64,000 nt of DNA from Diphasiastrum complanatum (taxonomy: Eukaryota > Streptophyta > Lycopodiopsida > Lycopodiales > Lycopodiaceae). The stretch lies in assembly GCA_029204225.1 (NCBI GenBank), contig CM055100.1:49397083-49461082 (forward strand). Direction: 5' to 3'. A program made the position numbers and the translations under genes. Position 1 is the first letter of the stretch; every line of letters begins with the position of its first letter. The notes under the pieces were generated by a model. It made no database searches and had not been told where the DNA came from. It worked only from the letters and a program-made list of their open reading frames with translations. Positions 45,261 through 57,319 of this stretch are shown here, in pieces.

Positions 45261-46500
45261 CTTTTTATGTGGATCAAGTGATTGGTGCTCTTGAAAACAA
45301 CATTGCATTATCTACAGTATTCATTCTATACTCTACACAAGAGTTGGAGCCTCTTATTTTGCACTTGGAATGCTTCTTATTAGGAGCACTTTCCATGCTC
45401 ACCCCGTCACCGCCGCTGCACATCAGCCTACGTCAATTCTGCACCGGAGAGAACAGGTCTAGGAGCTAATTTCTAGAAAATTTGCAAACCTCTTCACCCG
45501 TTGAGCAACTTGTGTTGTTGCTTGATGCCAATTTGACCGGGTGAGGGGGGAATATGGAAAGGTCTTATTCTCCGATTGTGAATGGCTTGTCACTAGCAAA
45601 GGTCGCTTGTCAATCTTGGTGCTCGCTTGTCACGAATGCTTGTGTCGCTCAAGATGCTCGTTTCTTGTCAATCATGGTGGGGTTGCCTCCACCACCATTC
45701 GATTAGGAGGGGCTCAAAACTACCATCACAGTCATGTTGCAAAATATGTTTGCTCACTACAAGTTACAAATCGTAGCTCGTTGTTGTAAACAAGGTGGAA
45801 CCAAACTGATAAATAAATAGTGCATATTCTTTGTATTGCACATTCTATTTTGCTTTGTCACCTTTAGTTATTCATAATGTAGCATATGGATATAATTGGA
45901 TCTTGGATGTTATATAAGAAGAATTATATCTAGAATTACTAGTTTTCTTGATGTTTGGCTTGCAATAATAACTTGAGCTTCATTGTTCTTAGATTTTCAA
46001 ACAATGCATATACCACATTCAAAGCTTCTTACAAACTGAAAATTTTCTTGAATATTCCAAGGCAAAAGAAAATTACAATTTTTGCATCTACTTAGAAACA
46101 AGAAGAATCAAATCCTTTCTCTATTGCCACTCACTCCACTCCAAAATTTTGTAAGAAATTATGTATTGCAACACCTCTCACCAATCAAGTAAAAACTAGT
46201 TTGGGAGCTCCTTCACCAAATACAATCATAACCACTTTTGTAAATGACATGAACTTTTTATGGCAAGTTAGCATCATCATTTTTGTTGACCTTATTATAA
46301 AAAACAAAAAACAAAAGGATTAGCCTGGGACCACTGTGAACTTACTAAGGGTCTAGTGCAATAGTAGTAGTATGCATATCACAACCACAATCACTGTAGC
46401 TCAAGCACTACAAGCTCTCAAAGATGGCACAACAAAAGTTAAATGTATTACAAAGAAAATTGTACATATAGGAAACACACAAACTACATGTCCCTAACAG
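45261..46500. other. Intergenic, nothing recognised
   Basis: 1.2 kb with no sustained frame and no repeat partner in the window. Confidence 0.5.
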
Positions 46501-46501
46501 G

Positions 46502-46810
46502 TGTCCTATATGGATGAGGATAACATGGGATATGTGACCTATGTTTAGATGGTTGGACTGCATGGAAGATTGCATGGGCGCATGCATAGGCATCCTAACC
46601 CTATGTATATGGGTAGGGACACACCCTCCTCCATTCTAAGCTTTTGGCTCTAGATTGTTGGTTTCTCTCCTCTCTTTAGGCATTCACTTGTCATGGCTCA
46701 AGGGCGAGGTGTTTGGATACATCTCAGTTGGATGGGTGATTTGGCTCCCACTAGTCTCTATGTGTGTTGATCCTATCATCATCTTAGTAGTCCTCATGAT
46801 GGTCTTTACA
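46502..46810 (+). repeat. Short LTR with adjacent primer site
   Basis: 309 bp starting TGTCC and ending TTACA, followed by TGGTATCAAAGC (46812-46823), a Met-tRNA type primer site. A short frame from 46824 ('MAKMRSRMGLKTSSTSDWKL', 62 aa) follows, but no gag motif is seen. It may be a TRIM-like small element. The first ~130 bp recur inverted at 47866-47990. Confidence 0.5.
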
Positions 46811-46823
46811 TTGGTATCAAAGC

Positions 46824-47865
46824 ATGGCTAAGATGCGGTCTCGGATGGGATTGAAGACAAGCTCTACATCAGATTGGAAGTTGGAAGCACTTGGATTTGC
46901 ATCTCGTGCTAATTTTCTCAAGAGAAGTTCCAATGTGGATTCACTAGTTCTTGTTTGCGTGCTTTTCAAAACTAGTTGTAGAGTGCTCTTCTACATGTAC
47001 GATTATTGGTAAAGATGTTGAGAATTAGTGTGAATTCATTTCATGTTTTCTTAAGAAAACTTTCAAATGATCTACATGTATAGATCTTGTTGCTTGTCTA
47101 ATAGCTTGATTTTGCTTGATTAAATATTATGATAACATGCACGACTCCATAATGTTTTGAGTCATGTGTTCTAGCTTCATTTACAGATTGAATGCAAATC
47201 AATTTATTCCATCTGGTATGAATTGTATGCAAGTGGAAGCATGATTATAGGAATTGCATGCTGAGGATTAGAAATACACAAATCCACCTGTGAACCTGCA
47301 TGTGGTGGAACATAGATTGGAGTTGCAGTTATACTAGTTCCTCAATGTTGAGTGGGCTAAGACTGGGTAGAGACCTCCCCAGAGGAATCATTCACCTGCT
47401 AAAAGTGATACTTGATCTTCTTTCCACTTTTGTTAACTTGTAGCTTTATAAGCATGAGGTAAAATCGAGATGGAAGCTTGTAGGAAGCAATGAAGGTAAC
47501 ATGTCAATGAATGGGTAGAATAAAGTTTTTGCACTTGCAGTACTTTTTTCCTCCCCGATTACAGTTCCCTCGCAACAGCACAAGATTGAAGTATATAACA
47601 ATCTTCTAAAGTTGTTGCAGAGGTAACTAAAAGTGGAAACACTGTTACTGCTCATACAAGGATGGATGATGCGATCTTTGGTGGCAGTAGAGGCAACTGT
47701 GGGAGGAGAGGCATGAGTAGCAGTTGTAAACTTTTTTTTGTTTTTTGCAGCAATGGAGGAGCTCGAGTTGCGCTCATGGTTGTAGTGGCTGCGAGGGATG
47801 AGTGCATGGCTTAGCCTTATTTGCTTTGCCTCTTGTTTTTTTTATTAGGGGTAGTGGTTAAGGTA
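46824..47865. other. Sequence between the short LTR and its inverted copy
   Basis: About 1 kb without a recognised gene or motif. Confidence 0.4.
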
Positions 47866-47990
47866 GAATGGAGGAGGTCATGTCCCTACCCATATACATA
47901 GGGATAGGAAGCCTATGCATGCACCCATGCAACTTCCCATGCAGTCCATTTAAACATAGGTCACATATCCCATGCTATCCTCATGCATAC
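47866..47990 (-). repeat. Inverted partial copy of the short LTR
   Basis: Reverse complement of 46508-46636 with scattered mismatches, including the words CCATATACATAGGG and TAAACATAGGTCACAT. It may be a second, oppositely oriented insertion or the right arm of a foldback element. Confidence 0.75.
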
Positions 47991-48825
47991 AACCTTCACA
48001 TGCCATGCACTGCTCCACATATCTCAATAAGAGTGTTCTGGTCCTCTCAATGTTATTAGTTACAAATTGGCCCTGACATAGAATTAAATCGAGGCATAAC
48101 CAACAATTTTGAATACCAAAGGGCCAGTCTACCATATTAGGACTATTCCAATGGCCATAACATTCATCTATGAGTGCTTGATTAGGTTCTGGGGTCGTAC
48201 TTAGGATGGTGATTTATGTGAAAGAGTTGAAAGCATAAAGAAGAAATTTCCTAATTTCCACTTATGAGTATAGAAGCAGTTCAAGGGGGGAAGAATAATG
48301 CAACTAGGAATCCCCCTGACAATGGCGACTCAGAGGTAGTGCCACCAATTATCCAATATCATATCAGTGTATTCAATATTTGATTGAATAGCTTTCAATG
48401 ATCTTTCAAACACTATAATGATCTACAACTCAAGCTGCTACGACCATTTTCAAATGGTTGTTAGTTTCTAGGACACCTTGTTTCAACATAATCAGCAGCA
48501 AGGTGCAAACCAACTATCCACTAAAAAGACAGCTAGATTTCTGAAGTTCAAAAATCATCATTCCATTCAATAGTGGGAGGACAGTAAATCGAGACAGAAT
48601 CAAATTACAAAAGGTTCTCATAGATGGGTTACCTCGAAGGAAACCAAGATGCTCTATCCAATTCCAGATTGTTATGACTAATTCTCTTTATTTCATTGTG
48701 TTTTAAAAGCCTAACAAAAACAGCGACGTTTCATAACCAATCCATTAACAGGAAATAGATGGTTCATGAGGAGGGTTGAGTCTTAGCTTCAAAAACTACT
48801 TATTAGAAGAGTCTATTCCATATGC
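47991..48825. other. Intergenic, nothing recognised
   Basis: No sustained frame or repeat partner. Confidence 0.5.
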
Positions 48826-49058
48826 AAGGACACCTATGGAGAAAAAGCACCCAACCAATAGGAAACGACAAGTCAAGTCCCTAACTGCTTCACCCCTGAG
48901 CCACGATTATAGAGTGCAAAAGAGGAGAGGATCCTGGCTCTTGAATTCAGGATCCTCTCCTCTCTTGCACTCAGTCACTGTGGCTTGGGAGTGAAGTAGT
49001 TAGGGACTTGACTTGTCATTTTCTATTGGTTGGGTGGTTTTGCTCCACAGGTGTCCTT
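48826..49058. mobile_element. Foldback MITE (about 230 bp)
   Basis: Almost the whole unit is a palindrome: AAGGACACCTATGG at the left pairs with AGGTGTCCTT at the right. The inner parts (AGTCAAGTCCCTAACT / AGTTAGGGACTTGACT, and AGGATCCTG / CAGGATCCT) also pair. The loop is GCTCTTGAATT. It contains no coding capacity. The target duplication could not be fixed. Confidence 0.8.
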
Positions 49059-49059
49059 T

Positions 49060-49341
49060 TGGTTGCATGCGATAGATCTACACTTGGCGACCGTTATAGT
49101 GATTTCACTGATCAACCTACTGTACACCCAGTACCATGTATTTGGACATGCAAATTGATCCAAAAAAACATTTTTAATACTAGGAATGCACTCTATTGCT
49201 TCACACGCATGCATGCAATTTGAACATTGTAGAAAATTTTCAAATTTTACTCTAAAAACTACCAAACTTCCAACAACCATTCATGCTCAAAACAACACCA
49301 AAAGAAACACTATTTTTTGACTTTTTTGAGACTCTTAATAG
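49060..49341. other. Spacer between the MITE and the Copia LTR
   Basis: No feature recognised. Confidence 0.4.
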
Positions 49342-50173
49342 TGTCCGATCCCACATCTGTGATCTGATCAGAGTAACTGAACAAATGCTAAGAGTCTTAT
49401 AATCAAATCACAACATCATACATCTACATTAAACACAGACGATGGAACATGTTGTTTCTATATTACAATGAAAGCTTGAACAACACTGAGTATGTTACAA
49501 CCATGAATGGAGGTGTAACTTGGACACTCGATATCATTCGCTCTGTTGGTAGAGCATCACATAGAGTGCCTGATGAAGACTTATTTATACACTACATTAC
49601 AATAAATGCTTGTCATCAGTGCCTTGGCGGTTTCTTGCGGTGCCTTGGTAGTAGTGTTAGTCAAACAGCTCGAAGTCGTCAGAATGGATAGGTTGTCGCA
49701 TTTTTCGCATTTTGAAAAAATGCGACAATGAGCTTAAAAATTTTATTTCGTCGAAGTAGACGAGACTTCGCATATTTCGCCTTTCGGAAAAAATGCGAAC
49801 TGTGCAAAAAACAGTTCAATTCAGTAGACTATTGCAAAGATAGTGTATTTCTGTAGACTTGTTCAAAATGGAAATTTGTTAAAGATGGCCAGTTCTTCAA
49901 TGTCCTTCAAATAACTTGACTTAACGTCCGAATGTGAAAAAGAAAATAGGATTGGTTATCCTTTAGTCTTTAATCCGTGGATGAAGATCAGCCGGAAGCC
50001 CAATGCAGTCGTTCTTCGAATAGTTCGGTTGTCTGAGTTTTGTTATTCCTGTGAGCGGACATAGAACCAAAGTAGGTTGCATCTGACCCTAGATCAGTGA
50101 TCATAAAAGTGCAGGAAGAATATTGAAATAGAAATTATCGCCAAGGAATTAATTGTGGACTTAATTTTCAACA
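49342..50173 (-). repeat. 3' LTR of a minus-strand Copia element
   Basis: The inner edge is fixed by the polypurine tract at 50174-50186. On the minus strand it starts TGTTGAAAATTAAG; the outer edge at TGTCCGAT (49342) is a best guess. The first half resembles 60503-61611 in sequence order (AAATTAAG, GGCTGATCT, TTGAAGGAC and AACAAGTCT words), so the two are related LTRs. Confidence 0.7.
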
Positions 50174-50186
50174 GTTTCCCTTTAGG
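50174..50186 (-). other. Polypurine tract
   Basis: The minus strand reads CCTAAAGGGAAAC immediately before TGTTGAAAA of the LTR. Confidence 0.75.
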
Positions 50187-50215
50187 TCACGGTTGCCTTG
50201 GTGTCTTTGTTAGGT

Positions 50216-50932
50216 TCAGCATACTGAAAAACTTCTGATGCTTGATCCTAGGAAGCGCTCTATGAAGATGTCCGCAACCAATTCTGTTGTGGAGTAGTAT
50301 TGAAGAATCATTTGCCCTAATAAAACTTTTTCCCGAATGAAGTGATATTGGATTTCTATGTGCTTAGACTTGCCATGAAATCTGGGATTCGGCGACAATG
50401 AAATACAACTCAAATTGTCACACAGAATGGTGGTAGCATTGAATTGAGTGTGATGCAAATCGTGAAGTAATAACTTGATCCATATGGCTTCTTTTGAAGC
50501 TTGGCATGCTGCGATGTACTCTGCTTTGGTTGAAAAAAGCGTTGATTTTTTCTTTCTTGAGTTCCACGAAATCGGTTTCCCCGACAAAAAGAAATAAAGC
50601 CTGGAAGTGGATTTTCTAGTTGAGGCATTTCCTTCCCAATATGAGTCAGAGTAGCCTCGCAGGACGAGTGGGTTGATAGCATTTCCATCATAACATAAAA
50701 TGTGATCTAAACTTCCTTGAATATATTTCATCACTCTCTTTAGTACTTTCCAATGAGAGATCCTAGGGTTAGACATGAATTGACTTAACATGCTAACAGT
50801 GTATGCTAGATCTAGTCTAGTGCATAACATGGCATACATCAAAGATCTGATCAGTGAATGAAAAGGGTACTTCGCTAAGTCGAGTACTTCACTTTTGGAA
50901 TCAGTCGAGTACTTCACTTTTAGAATCAGCAC
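50216..50932 (-). CDS. Copia RNase H domain
   Basis: 238-aa open frame covering the end of pol: 'YPFHSLIRSLMYAMLCTRLD' at the start, 'RGYSDSYWEGNASTRKSTS' (RNase H Asp), 'STKAEYIAACQASKEAIW' (catalytic Glu block), 'KSKHIEIQYHFIREKV' and a degraded 'ELVADIFIERFL' at the end. No stop inside this part, although pol upstream is broken. Confidence 0.85.
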   Translation of the reverse strand: MLILKVKYSTDSKSEVLDLAKYPFHSLIRSLMYAMLCTRLDLAYTVSMLSQFMSNPRISHWKVLKRVMKYIQGSLDHILCYDGNAINPLVLRGYSDSYWEGNASTRKSTSRLYFFLSGKPISWNSRKKKSTLFSTKAEYIAACQASKEAIWIKLLLHDLHHTQFNATTILCDNLSCISLSPNPRFHGKSKHIEIQYHFIREKVLLGQMILQYYSTTELVADIFIERFLGSSIRSFSVC

Positions 50933-52900
50933 AAAAAGATTTAGTCAATACTATACTTGGATCCATTGGTGTGTCAACCGGTTTGCAATCAGACATATGA
51001 AATTTTTCTAGATATTTCTACTGGCTAAGATAGATATTCTTTTGAAGTCTATTTTGAGTAATGTGAATTCCTAATAAAGAATGAACAGCGCCTAGATCAG
51101 TCATGTCAAATTCCTTTGATAGATCACTCTTAGTAGTATGTAGTAGGACTTGTGTAGTAGGACTGTGTCGTTAGACAAAATAAATGCATCATCTACATAA
51201 AGAGCTATGTGAACTAAACTGGCACCTATATGTTTGGAATAAATATTATAGTCAGCTAAATTGTTGACAAAACCCAATTGAATAAGATAAGAGTTTATTC
51301 TTTCAAACCATGCGCTTGCGACCTGTTTCAGACCATAGATTGCTTTGTGCAGCTTGCACACTTTGTGCTCTTGACCTTTGACTTCGAATTCTTTCAGTTG
51401 GAAGTATACAGCTCCTCTTTGATGTGGTCGTTGAGAAATGTTGTCTTGACATCCATTTGATGCATCTCGAGGTCTTCCGTGACTGCTAATGCAACCAGAG
51501 TCCTAATTGGCTGCATTTTGACAACAGGGCTAAAAATCCCTTGATAATCCACTCCTTGGACTTGAGTGAATCATTTGGCCACCAACCGTGCTTTCCATTT
51601 TGCGATGGAACTATCAGAGTTGATCTTCTTCTTGAAGATCCACTTGTTGTTGATAACTCTCTTGTGATGGGTCCAGGTCTGGTTCATCAAAAGTGAGTTG
51701 TACTCGTTTTGCATAGCTTCTTGCCACTTAATAGCATCCTTGGAGTTAATTACTTCGGCTAGGATCTCTGGTTCTTTATGACGAAGTCCAGAAACATTGA
51801 TATATATACCTCTTAAAAACTGTTTGAGTCCGTGAGGATCTGCGAACATTTGGTTGACCATAATGCACTAGTGCTTCTTCTTGAATTTGTCCAGATCTGC
51901 TCAAGCTAGCTTGGTCTAGTCTGGTGACAGGTACTGTCAGCTGCTCGGCTTCTGTAGTTGTAGCTACAGGATCTGTAGAAAAAGCATCATGATTGGAAGA
52001 TTCTATGCTGCATAAAATAGGATGAAATGACACATCATCATTTATCTGTGGTTGTTAAAAGTCGTAGAAAGTACCTTTTTTGAAGAAAATGTCCCTAGAA
52101 ACGAATGCTACATTGATGGATGGATCAAAGACTTTTTAACCTTTATGTTCATCAAGATAGCCAATGAAGATGCATTTATTAGTCCTATGATCCGGTTTTT
52201 TCCTAAGATGTTTAGGAACATGAACAAACCACACACAACCAAATATTTTCAAATGGCTGACACTAGGCTTGTCTCCATGCCATACTTCATAAGGAGGTTT
52301 GTTGTTGACGGCTTTAGTGTTGGATTTGTTCTGCACAAAACAAGCTGTGGCAGTAGCTTCTGCCCAAAACTTCATAGGTAGGTGTGCTTGATGTAGCATA
52401 GATCTGGCTGAGCTGAGAAGCGTTCGATTCTTCCTTTCTACAATCCCATTTTTGCTTTGTAAATTGTCTTCGAATGTCGTATTCAGCTAGGTAGTCAAAA
52501 ATCTCATTGGAGACGTATTCACCGCCACCATCATTTTAGAGTGCTTTCACCTTGTAAAATGTTTGGGTCTCAGCCATGGCCTTGAATCTCTTGAAGCATT
52601 CAAAGCTTCTGATTTATATTTTATGAACATGACTATAGACCATCTATGAAGGTGATAAAATAGAGTGCATCTCCTAACTATGAAGTTGGCATTGGACCAC
52701 AAAGATCACTACACAAGATCTAATACGTGCTTTGTTTTGATGGAACGTGTTTTGGAAAATTTGCTCCTAGAGTGTCTGACGTAGATGCAAGATTCACAGA
52801 AAAATGATTTTCTATCTAATGAAAGAGAGAAATATAATCCATCAACTGGATTATTAAAACACATGTAAGTAGTCCTCCTGGTGGTCTTTACACATGCAGT
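50933..52900 (-). pseudogene. Copia integrase and reverse transcriptase, decayed
   Basis: From right to left: zinc-binding pre-integrase remnants near 52740-52880, integrase core at ~52400-52700 (broken), integrase C-terminal part at 52136-52399 ('FWAEATATACFVQNKSNTKA', 'VWHGDKPSVSHLKIFGC'), spacer, and reverse transcriptase at ~51090-51861 ('INSKDAIKWQEAMQNEYNS', 'LHKAIYGLKQVASAWFERI', 'ALYVDDAFIL' with YVDD). Several frameshifts. The element is cut at ~52900, before protease and gag. Confidence 0.8.
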
Positions 52901-52919
52901 CCTTATGATTTGAAGCCTT

Positions 52920-53463
52920 TTAACTTCATCAATTTTTGCAAGTCACTACTCGTAAACAACTATTAAGAAACTCATAAGGCTTCCTATTAAGAGTCATAAT
53001 GATCGCTACAAGTTCCCAAAAGAATAAAGATTCCACAAAAAACTCGTAACACATCCATAAGGAACGCTGTTATGAGGCATTAAGACATTACCCGTAGCAA
53101 GTAAGTAAAGCTGTTACAAGGCATATGATCATCATTCGTAACAAGCACGTAAGGAAAGCTGTTACAGGACATAATGACATTGCTCATAACAAGCCCGTAA
53201 GGAAAGCTGTTACGAGGCAATACGAAGAGGAAATGAAGACTTACGAGCAACGACGTAAGATGACATCTCTAATGAAGGTCCTACGAGCAATTTTGGTAGA
53301 CAATGATGCGCAACCACCATGAAGCTCACAACTGACATTATGGATTAATTTATTTATTTTTTTATTACTTATAGTTAAATTGTACAGATAGAAATTGTGA
53401 AAAATAGTCAACAATCTATCTTGGTGATTTTATGATTTTATGTTTGTGAGTACATTTCACAAG
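52920..53463. other. Intergenic, short degenerate repeat
   Basis: The word CGTAAGGAAAGCTGTTAC recurs twice about 54 bp apart (53148, 53199), with weaker copies before. No gene. Confidence 0.5.
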
Positions 53464-54205
53464 TGTGGAGCATGTTCCCATGTGTGTAAAATAGTTAGAA
53501 TTAGTTTATATTGTTGACTTTAGGGGTGTCATAAAGATTGCTAGCCAAGCATCTTGGTGTCACTAGGTGATAGGGCCAATTTTGGCTATAGAAGTCAAAT
53601 AGTCAAATACACATGTTTTGTCATGATTAGGCCAAAAGTCAATTGTGATGTACCTTGATCTAGTTAGGTTGCTTACAAGTGTCCAAGTTATCTATGATGA
53701 GTGATCAAGTCAAAGTGTTGGCAAAAGTCAAAGAGTCCAATCATAAGTGAGAGATTTGTTGGAAGGGTCCAATCAAAAGTAAGGGATGTTGCATCACTCA
53801 TCCAATAGGGTTAGAGAGGCTATGTTTAAGGGGTCCAATAGGATTGAAGCATGGATCTCCACGAGTTCTATATGTACTTTGATTTTCTATCATAATCTTA
53901 TGTGAGTTTTTGAGTCAATTTGGAGATCTCTCAATTTTGTGTGTATTTTCTCTCTCTATACCAAAGAGCAAAATTGGTCTATTCTCTCTCTACTTGAGGA
54001 GAGGAGCTTAATTTGCCTTATTTTTTTCATGATGAGCCTCCACATGTGTGAAACACTTCTGGTAATGAATGTATGCATGTAGATTTGCCTCTTTGCCTTA
54101 GATTTTGACATAGATCTTGGATTTAATCTAGAGTTGATCTAAAGTGCAAAAGCATTGCTTAAGAGATCACATATTAGGGCATTCCCACACATGTGAATTT
54201 TCACA
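53464..54205 (+). repeat. LTR with adjacent primer site
   Basis: Starts TGTGGAGCATG and ends TTTTCACA, directly before TGGTATCAGAACC (54206-54218), a Met-tRNA type primer site. The two ends share inverted words (CATGTGTG near the start, CACACATG near the end). It contains repeated (A/G)GTCCAATAGG-type words also seen at 63770-63905. No second LTR or gag could be read. Confidence 0.6.
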
Positions 54206-54218
54206 TGGTATCAGAACC
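54206..54218 (+). other. Primer-binding site
   Basis: TGGTATCAGAACC at the LTR edge; one change from the usual TGGTATCAGAGCC. Confidence 0.7.
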
Positions 54219-54960
54219 TACCTAAGCTTTTGATGCATCTATCATCCATAGTTATAAAATCATCATGAAAATCAAGATCTAGAGTGTGTTGACTGCATCT
54301 CCCATGCTATCTTAGTGATTTTCGGACAATAGGGTTAATCATATGGATTGGACCAGATCTGGTACTGTACAAAAATAAGTGCTCAAACACATGTGAACGA
54401 CATCCAAATTCATTTGGTGGCTCTCTTCCAAGTTAGATCCAAATTTGGTGCTAGATAGCTTGCTTGAAATCTAGATTTGTCTACTTTTTGTGGCAATTTA
54501 ATTTAATCCATTTGGTGGAGCCTATAAAAAGTTATAATCTTTCGAAGAGGGTTAGGTAGGGCACCTAGACTTGTGTGGACACTTTGGTTTGACCCATATC
54601 TTGCTAGTTTGACCAAAAAATTCAAGAAGAGGCTTGCCAATTCCATCTATTTGAGATCTAGTCATCATTTTGAGGTCATAGCTTACAATTTCATTGTATA
54701 AGAATGATTTGTGGATTCTTTGAGTGTTTCACAAGTGCCAAAGATAGTTTGACCAAAACTTTGCCTATACTCCATCAATTAATGAGAGGTTGATCTAGTT
54801 GAGAGAGATTAGTAGAGCTAGTCAGATCCATCTCACATTTTGAGCTGACCATTAACAACCCTCGAAGGAATTTATTCCCTACATATTCTTCCACTCAAAA
54901 ATACCCATCTCAGTTGGTATGGGTTTTAATGTGTGTGGTGGCAACAAATTTTTTTTTTTT
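54219..54960. other. Possible decayed interior of the LTR element
   Basis: No gag or pol motif and no sustained frame. It ends in a T/A-rich run at ~54950-54965 that abuts the next gene. Confidence 0.4.
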
Positions 54961-54961
54961 T

Positions 54962-56882
54962 AAAAATTTTGAGGCTCCGTTAGTTGGTTGGCCCTTTATT
55001 TCAAAATTTTTCCATTTGTCAAAACTTTTATCTACAAGAGCCCACACTTGAAAAAATAACATTATAAAAACAAAATTTCATTTATTAATTTTAAAAACTT
55101 TTAAACCAAACATTGCATGTTAAGCATTGTAAATCAATTACCTGAAATAAATACTTTTAAAACAAACATTCTATGCTTAACATAGTAAAGTAATCACCTG
55201 GCCACTACGAAATGCAAGCTGATAAAAATTATCATATTTAATAAGGCTCTGCGTTGGATTTTTAGAATCAAATGGCAGGCCTATTTCTTGGGCACAAAGT
55301 GCTTTAAGCTCCAACTGGTTAAAATCTCCAACTTTGAAAACTCTGACAAATTCTTTGTAAAAAAATATGATCCTATGGATGATCATCATTTTCATCTTGT
55401 AGTCTTGGTCAATGTTATGGTTCCAGGCAAGAAGTTTAGTTTCTTCCATTGTCAACCTAGCAAAAGCAATGACACTAACAATTCGGAAATAAGGTACATG
55501 AGGGTACTCTTGGGACAATTGTTTTCTGGCTTGTAAACTATGAATGCCTTCCAAAACAAAAATGATAAGAACCTGAAGAAAAAAAATCAAATTTGAAAAC
55601 ATATCTACATTCAACCGGATCTACCAAAACAACAAAAGGTGTCACAATTACTTGCGTATGATCTTTAAATTTAATTTTTAAATTATGTACATGTGTGTCG
55701 TTAGGTCTTGAACCTCCATTGGTCGATCTCCAGTGGCTGGATCAATGGTAGATCGATCACACTAGTCTATATCCAGAATTAATGAAGTTTCTCTAATTTT
55801 TTTTGTTTTATGAATTTGATCGCTAATTTTAGAGATCTCAAATAAATCCTTCAACGGTTGGATAGTGGCTCCAGGAAAAACTAAAGTGGTCACTTCTGAC
55901 TTTTTTCTACTTTCTTCAGAAGGAACTACTTTTGGTCGCTTGGCCATGGATTTATTTTTGGACTTTGATTTTTCGGTTGCGGATTCAATATGTACAGCAG
56001 CCTTAGATCTCTTTTTTTTTGGGGAAAGGGGGCTGATTCGGAGGGTGCATACTTACCAGTAGCATCTATGTGGGATGGGACAATGGAAGAAGCTATATTG
56101 CCACGTGCCACTGCCACTGACTTTGTACTACGAGAAGAAAAGACTGGATCCTTTCTTAAACATTGTTTGAGGCTCTACATGAAAGAAAACAAAAGAATAA
56201 TGTTAGAGAACTTCGAGTATTCATAAAGTAATCTATGCTCAGCATAGATCGGATTTATTATAATACCAGATAATATAAAATCTAATCCATTGCAAATAAT
56301 ATAATTTATTCTTTTTAATGTGTTCATACCAATGTCACAAGAGCTTTGTCAAAATACACTTTAATGGCATCGTCTTTTCAAAGTCGAATCTTAAACATTC
56401 TCTCATCCAAAATGAATATCGAACGACTTTTGTCAAGTTCTTTCACAAGAACATTGACCAAGCTCTCTTGCTCCACATCATCATCGGACTGATCAGCAAG
56501 GACTCTACTTTGCACTTGAAATGGACATTCACCTCTTTTGCTCTTCTCAAATTAAGAGAATATCTTATGCTGAGCATACTTTAAGATTGAAGAGGTGTTA
56601 TGCTTAGCATAAGACATGGGAGCGAGGAACAAATGTTTCTATGCTGAGCATACCCAATAGTTGCAAAATAAAAAAGAAATTGTACATTTCTTTTAAGAAT
56701 ATGACGGCACAATACTATGATGAGCATAAAGAAAAACTTTTAAAGTTTAAAAAATTACAAATATTACCTAGACAAGAAGTGGATTGCTGATAGCTATGCG
56801 CAAGATTATAGAAGGTCATCGAATGAATGATTCTATCGTTCTGACGACAACCTTGAACACAAATTCGCAAATGAGGTGCCAT
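54962..56882 (-). pseudogene. Intron-containing ParB-fold-like gene, decayed
   Basis: Exon model (minus): 56768-56882 (ATG, 'MAPHLRICVQGC'), 56330-56532, 55761-56174, 55199-55572 and perhaps 54962-55046. The first two junctions match in phase. Exon 3 carries a basic nuclear-localisation-like tract ('KRSKAAVHIES', 'KSKSKNKSMAKRPK'). Exon 4 has 'VLEGIHSLQARKQLSQE' and, 30 residues later, 'LTMEETKLLAWNHNID'. That pairing of a G-x-H-x4-A motif with E-x2-LLA-x3-N resembles the ParB/sulfiredoxin-type nucleotide-binding fold. Damage: TGA in exon 2, a one-base shift in an A run and a TAG in exon 3. Fold assignment is from memory of motifs, so tentative. It faces the plus-strand gene at 57320. Confidence 0.45.
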
Positions 56883-57298
56883 GTCTTACTCTTGGGGTCC
56901 TTAAGTAAAAAAAATTTGACCTTCAAACTTTAATGGGCTCCCATTTTACTTCGCGACCAACTTTTTTCTTCACGATCAACTTGTTCAACCACCAACCATT
57001 AAAACAAACCCGTGTCAAGTATACCAACCCTAACCCTACTGTTAGAACGAAGACCTAACCCTAACCTTAACTTTTTAACATTTAGGCGTGATATTTTGTA
57101 GTTGGAAATTATCTTTGTTATTGTTGATTTTATGTTAAATGCACTCTTTGCGAATTTCAGTGTGTAGTTCTATTGATGTTGGCATAGTCTGTTTAACTCT
57201 TTCTATGACTAGTATTGCAAAATGTAACATTTTTGTTTGTTGGGTTATTTTTACGTTTATATTTTTATTTTTGTTTATGCTTGGCATAGGACTAAAGT
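55171..57298. promoter_or_regulatory. Dispersed palindrome family TATGCTnAGCATA
   Basis: Sites: 55171-55185 (CTATGCTTAACATAG), 56231-56249 (ATCTATGCTCAGCATAGAT, perfect around the centre), 56566-56578, 56598-56612 (TTATGCTTAGCATAA), 56640-56652, 56716-56728 (one mismatch), 57286-57298 (one mismatch). Four lie in intron 1 of the ParB-like gene, one in intron 2 and one in intron 4. The last is 22 bp in front of the ATG of the divergent gene. None falls in an exon. I noticed no further copy elsewhere in the window. Confidence 0.8.
57025..57069. promoter_or_regulatory. Telomere-like CCCTAA words between the divergent genes
   Basis: CCAACCCTAACCCTA at 57025-57039 and CCTAACCCTAACC at 57053-57065. 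Such telo-box words are known promoter elements in plants; here they sit between the two divergent starts. Confidence 0.5.
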
Positions 57299-57319
57299 CA
57301 AAAAAATTTAATTTCTGCA

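Noticed and set aside
45028-45308. Arg-Glu and Pro-rich frames near 45.1 kb
   Set aside because: Translation of GA and TCC repeats in the presumed 5' UTR.
57053-57069. Interstitial telomere / chromosome-end signal
   Set aside because: Only two to three CCCTAA units each; too short for a telomeric relic, kept as a possible promoter word instead.
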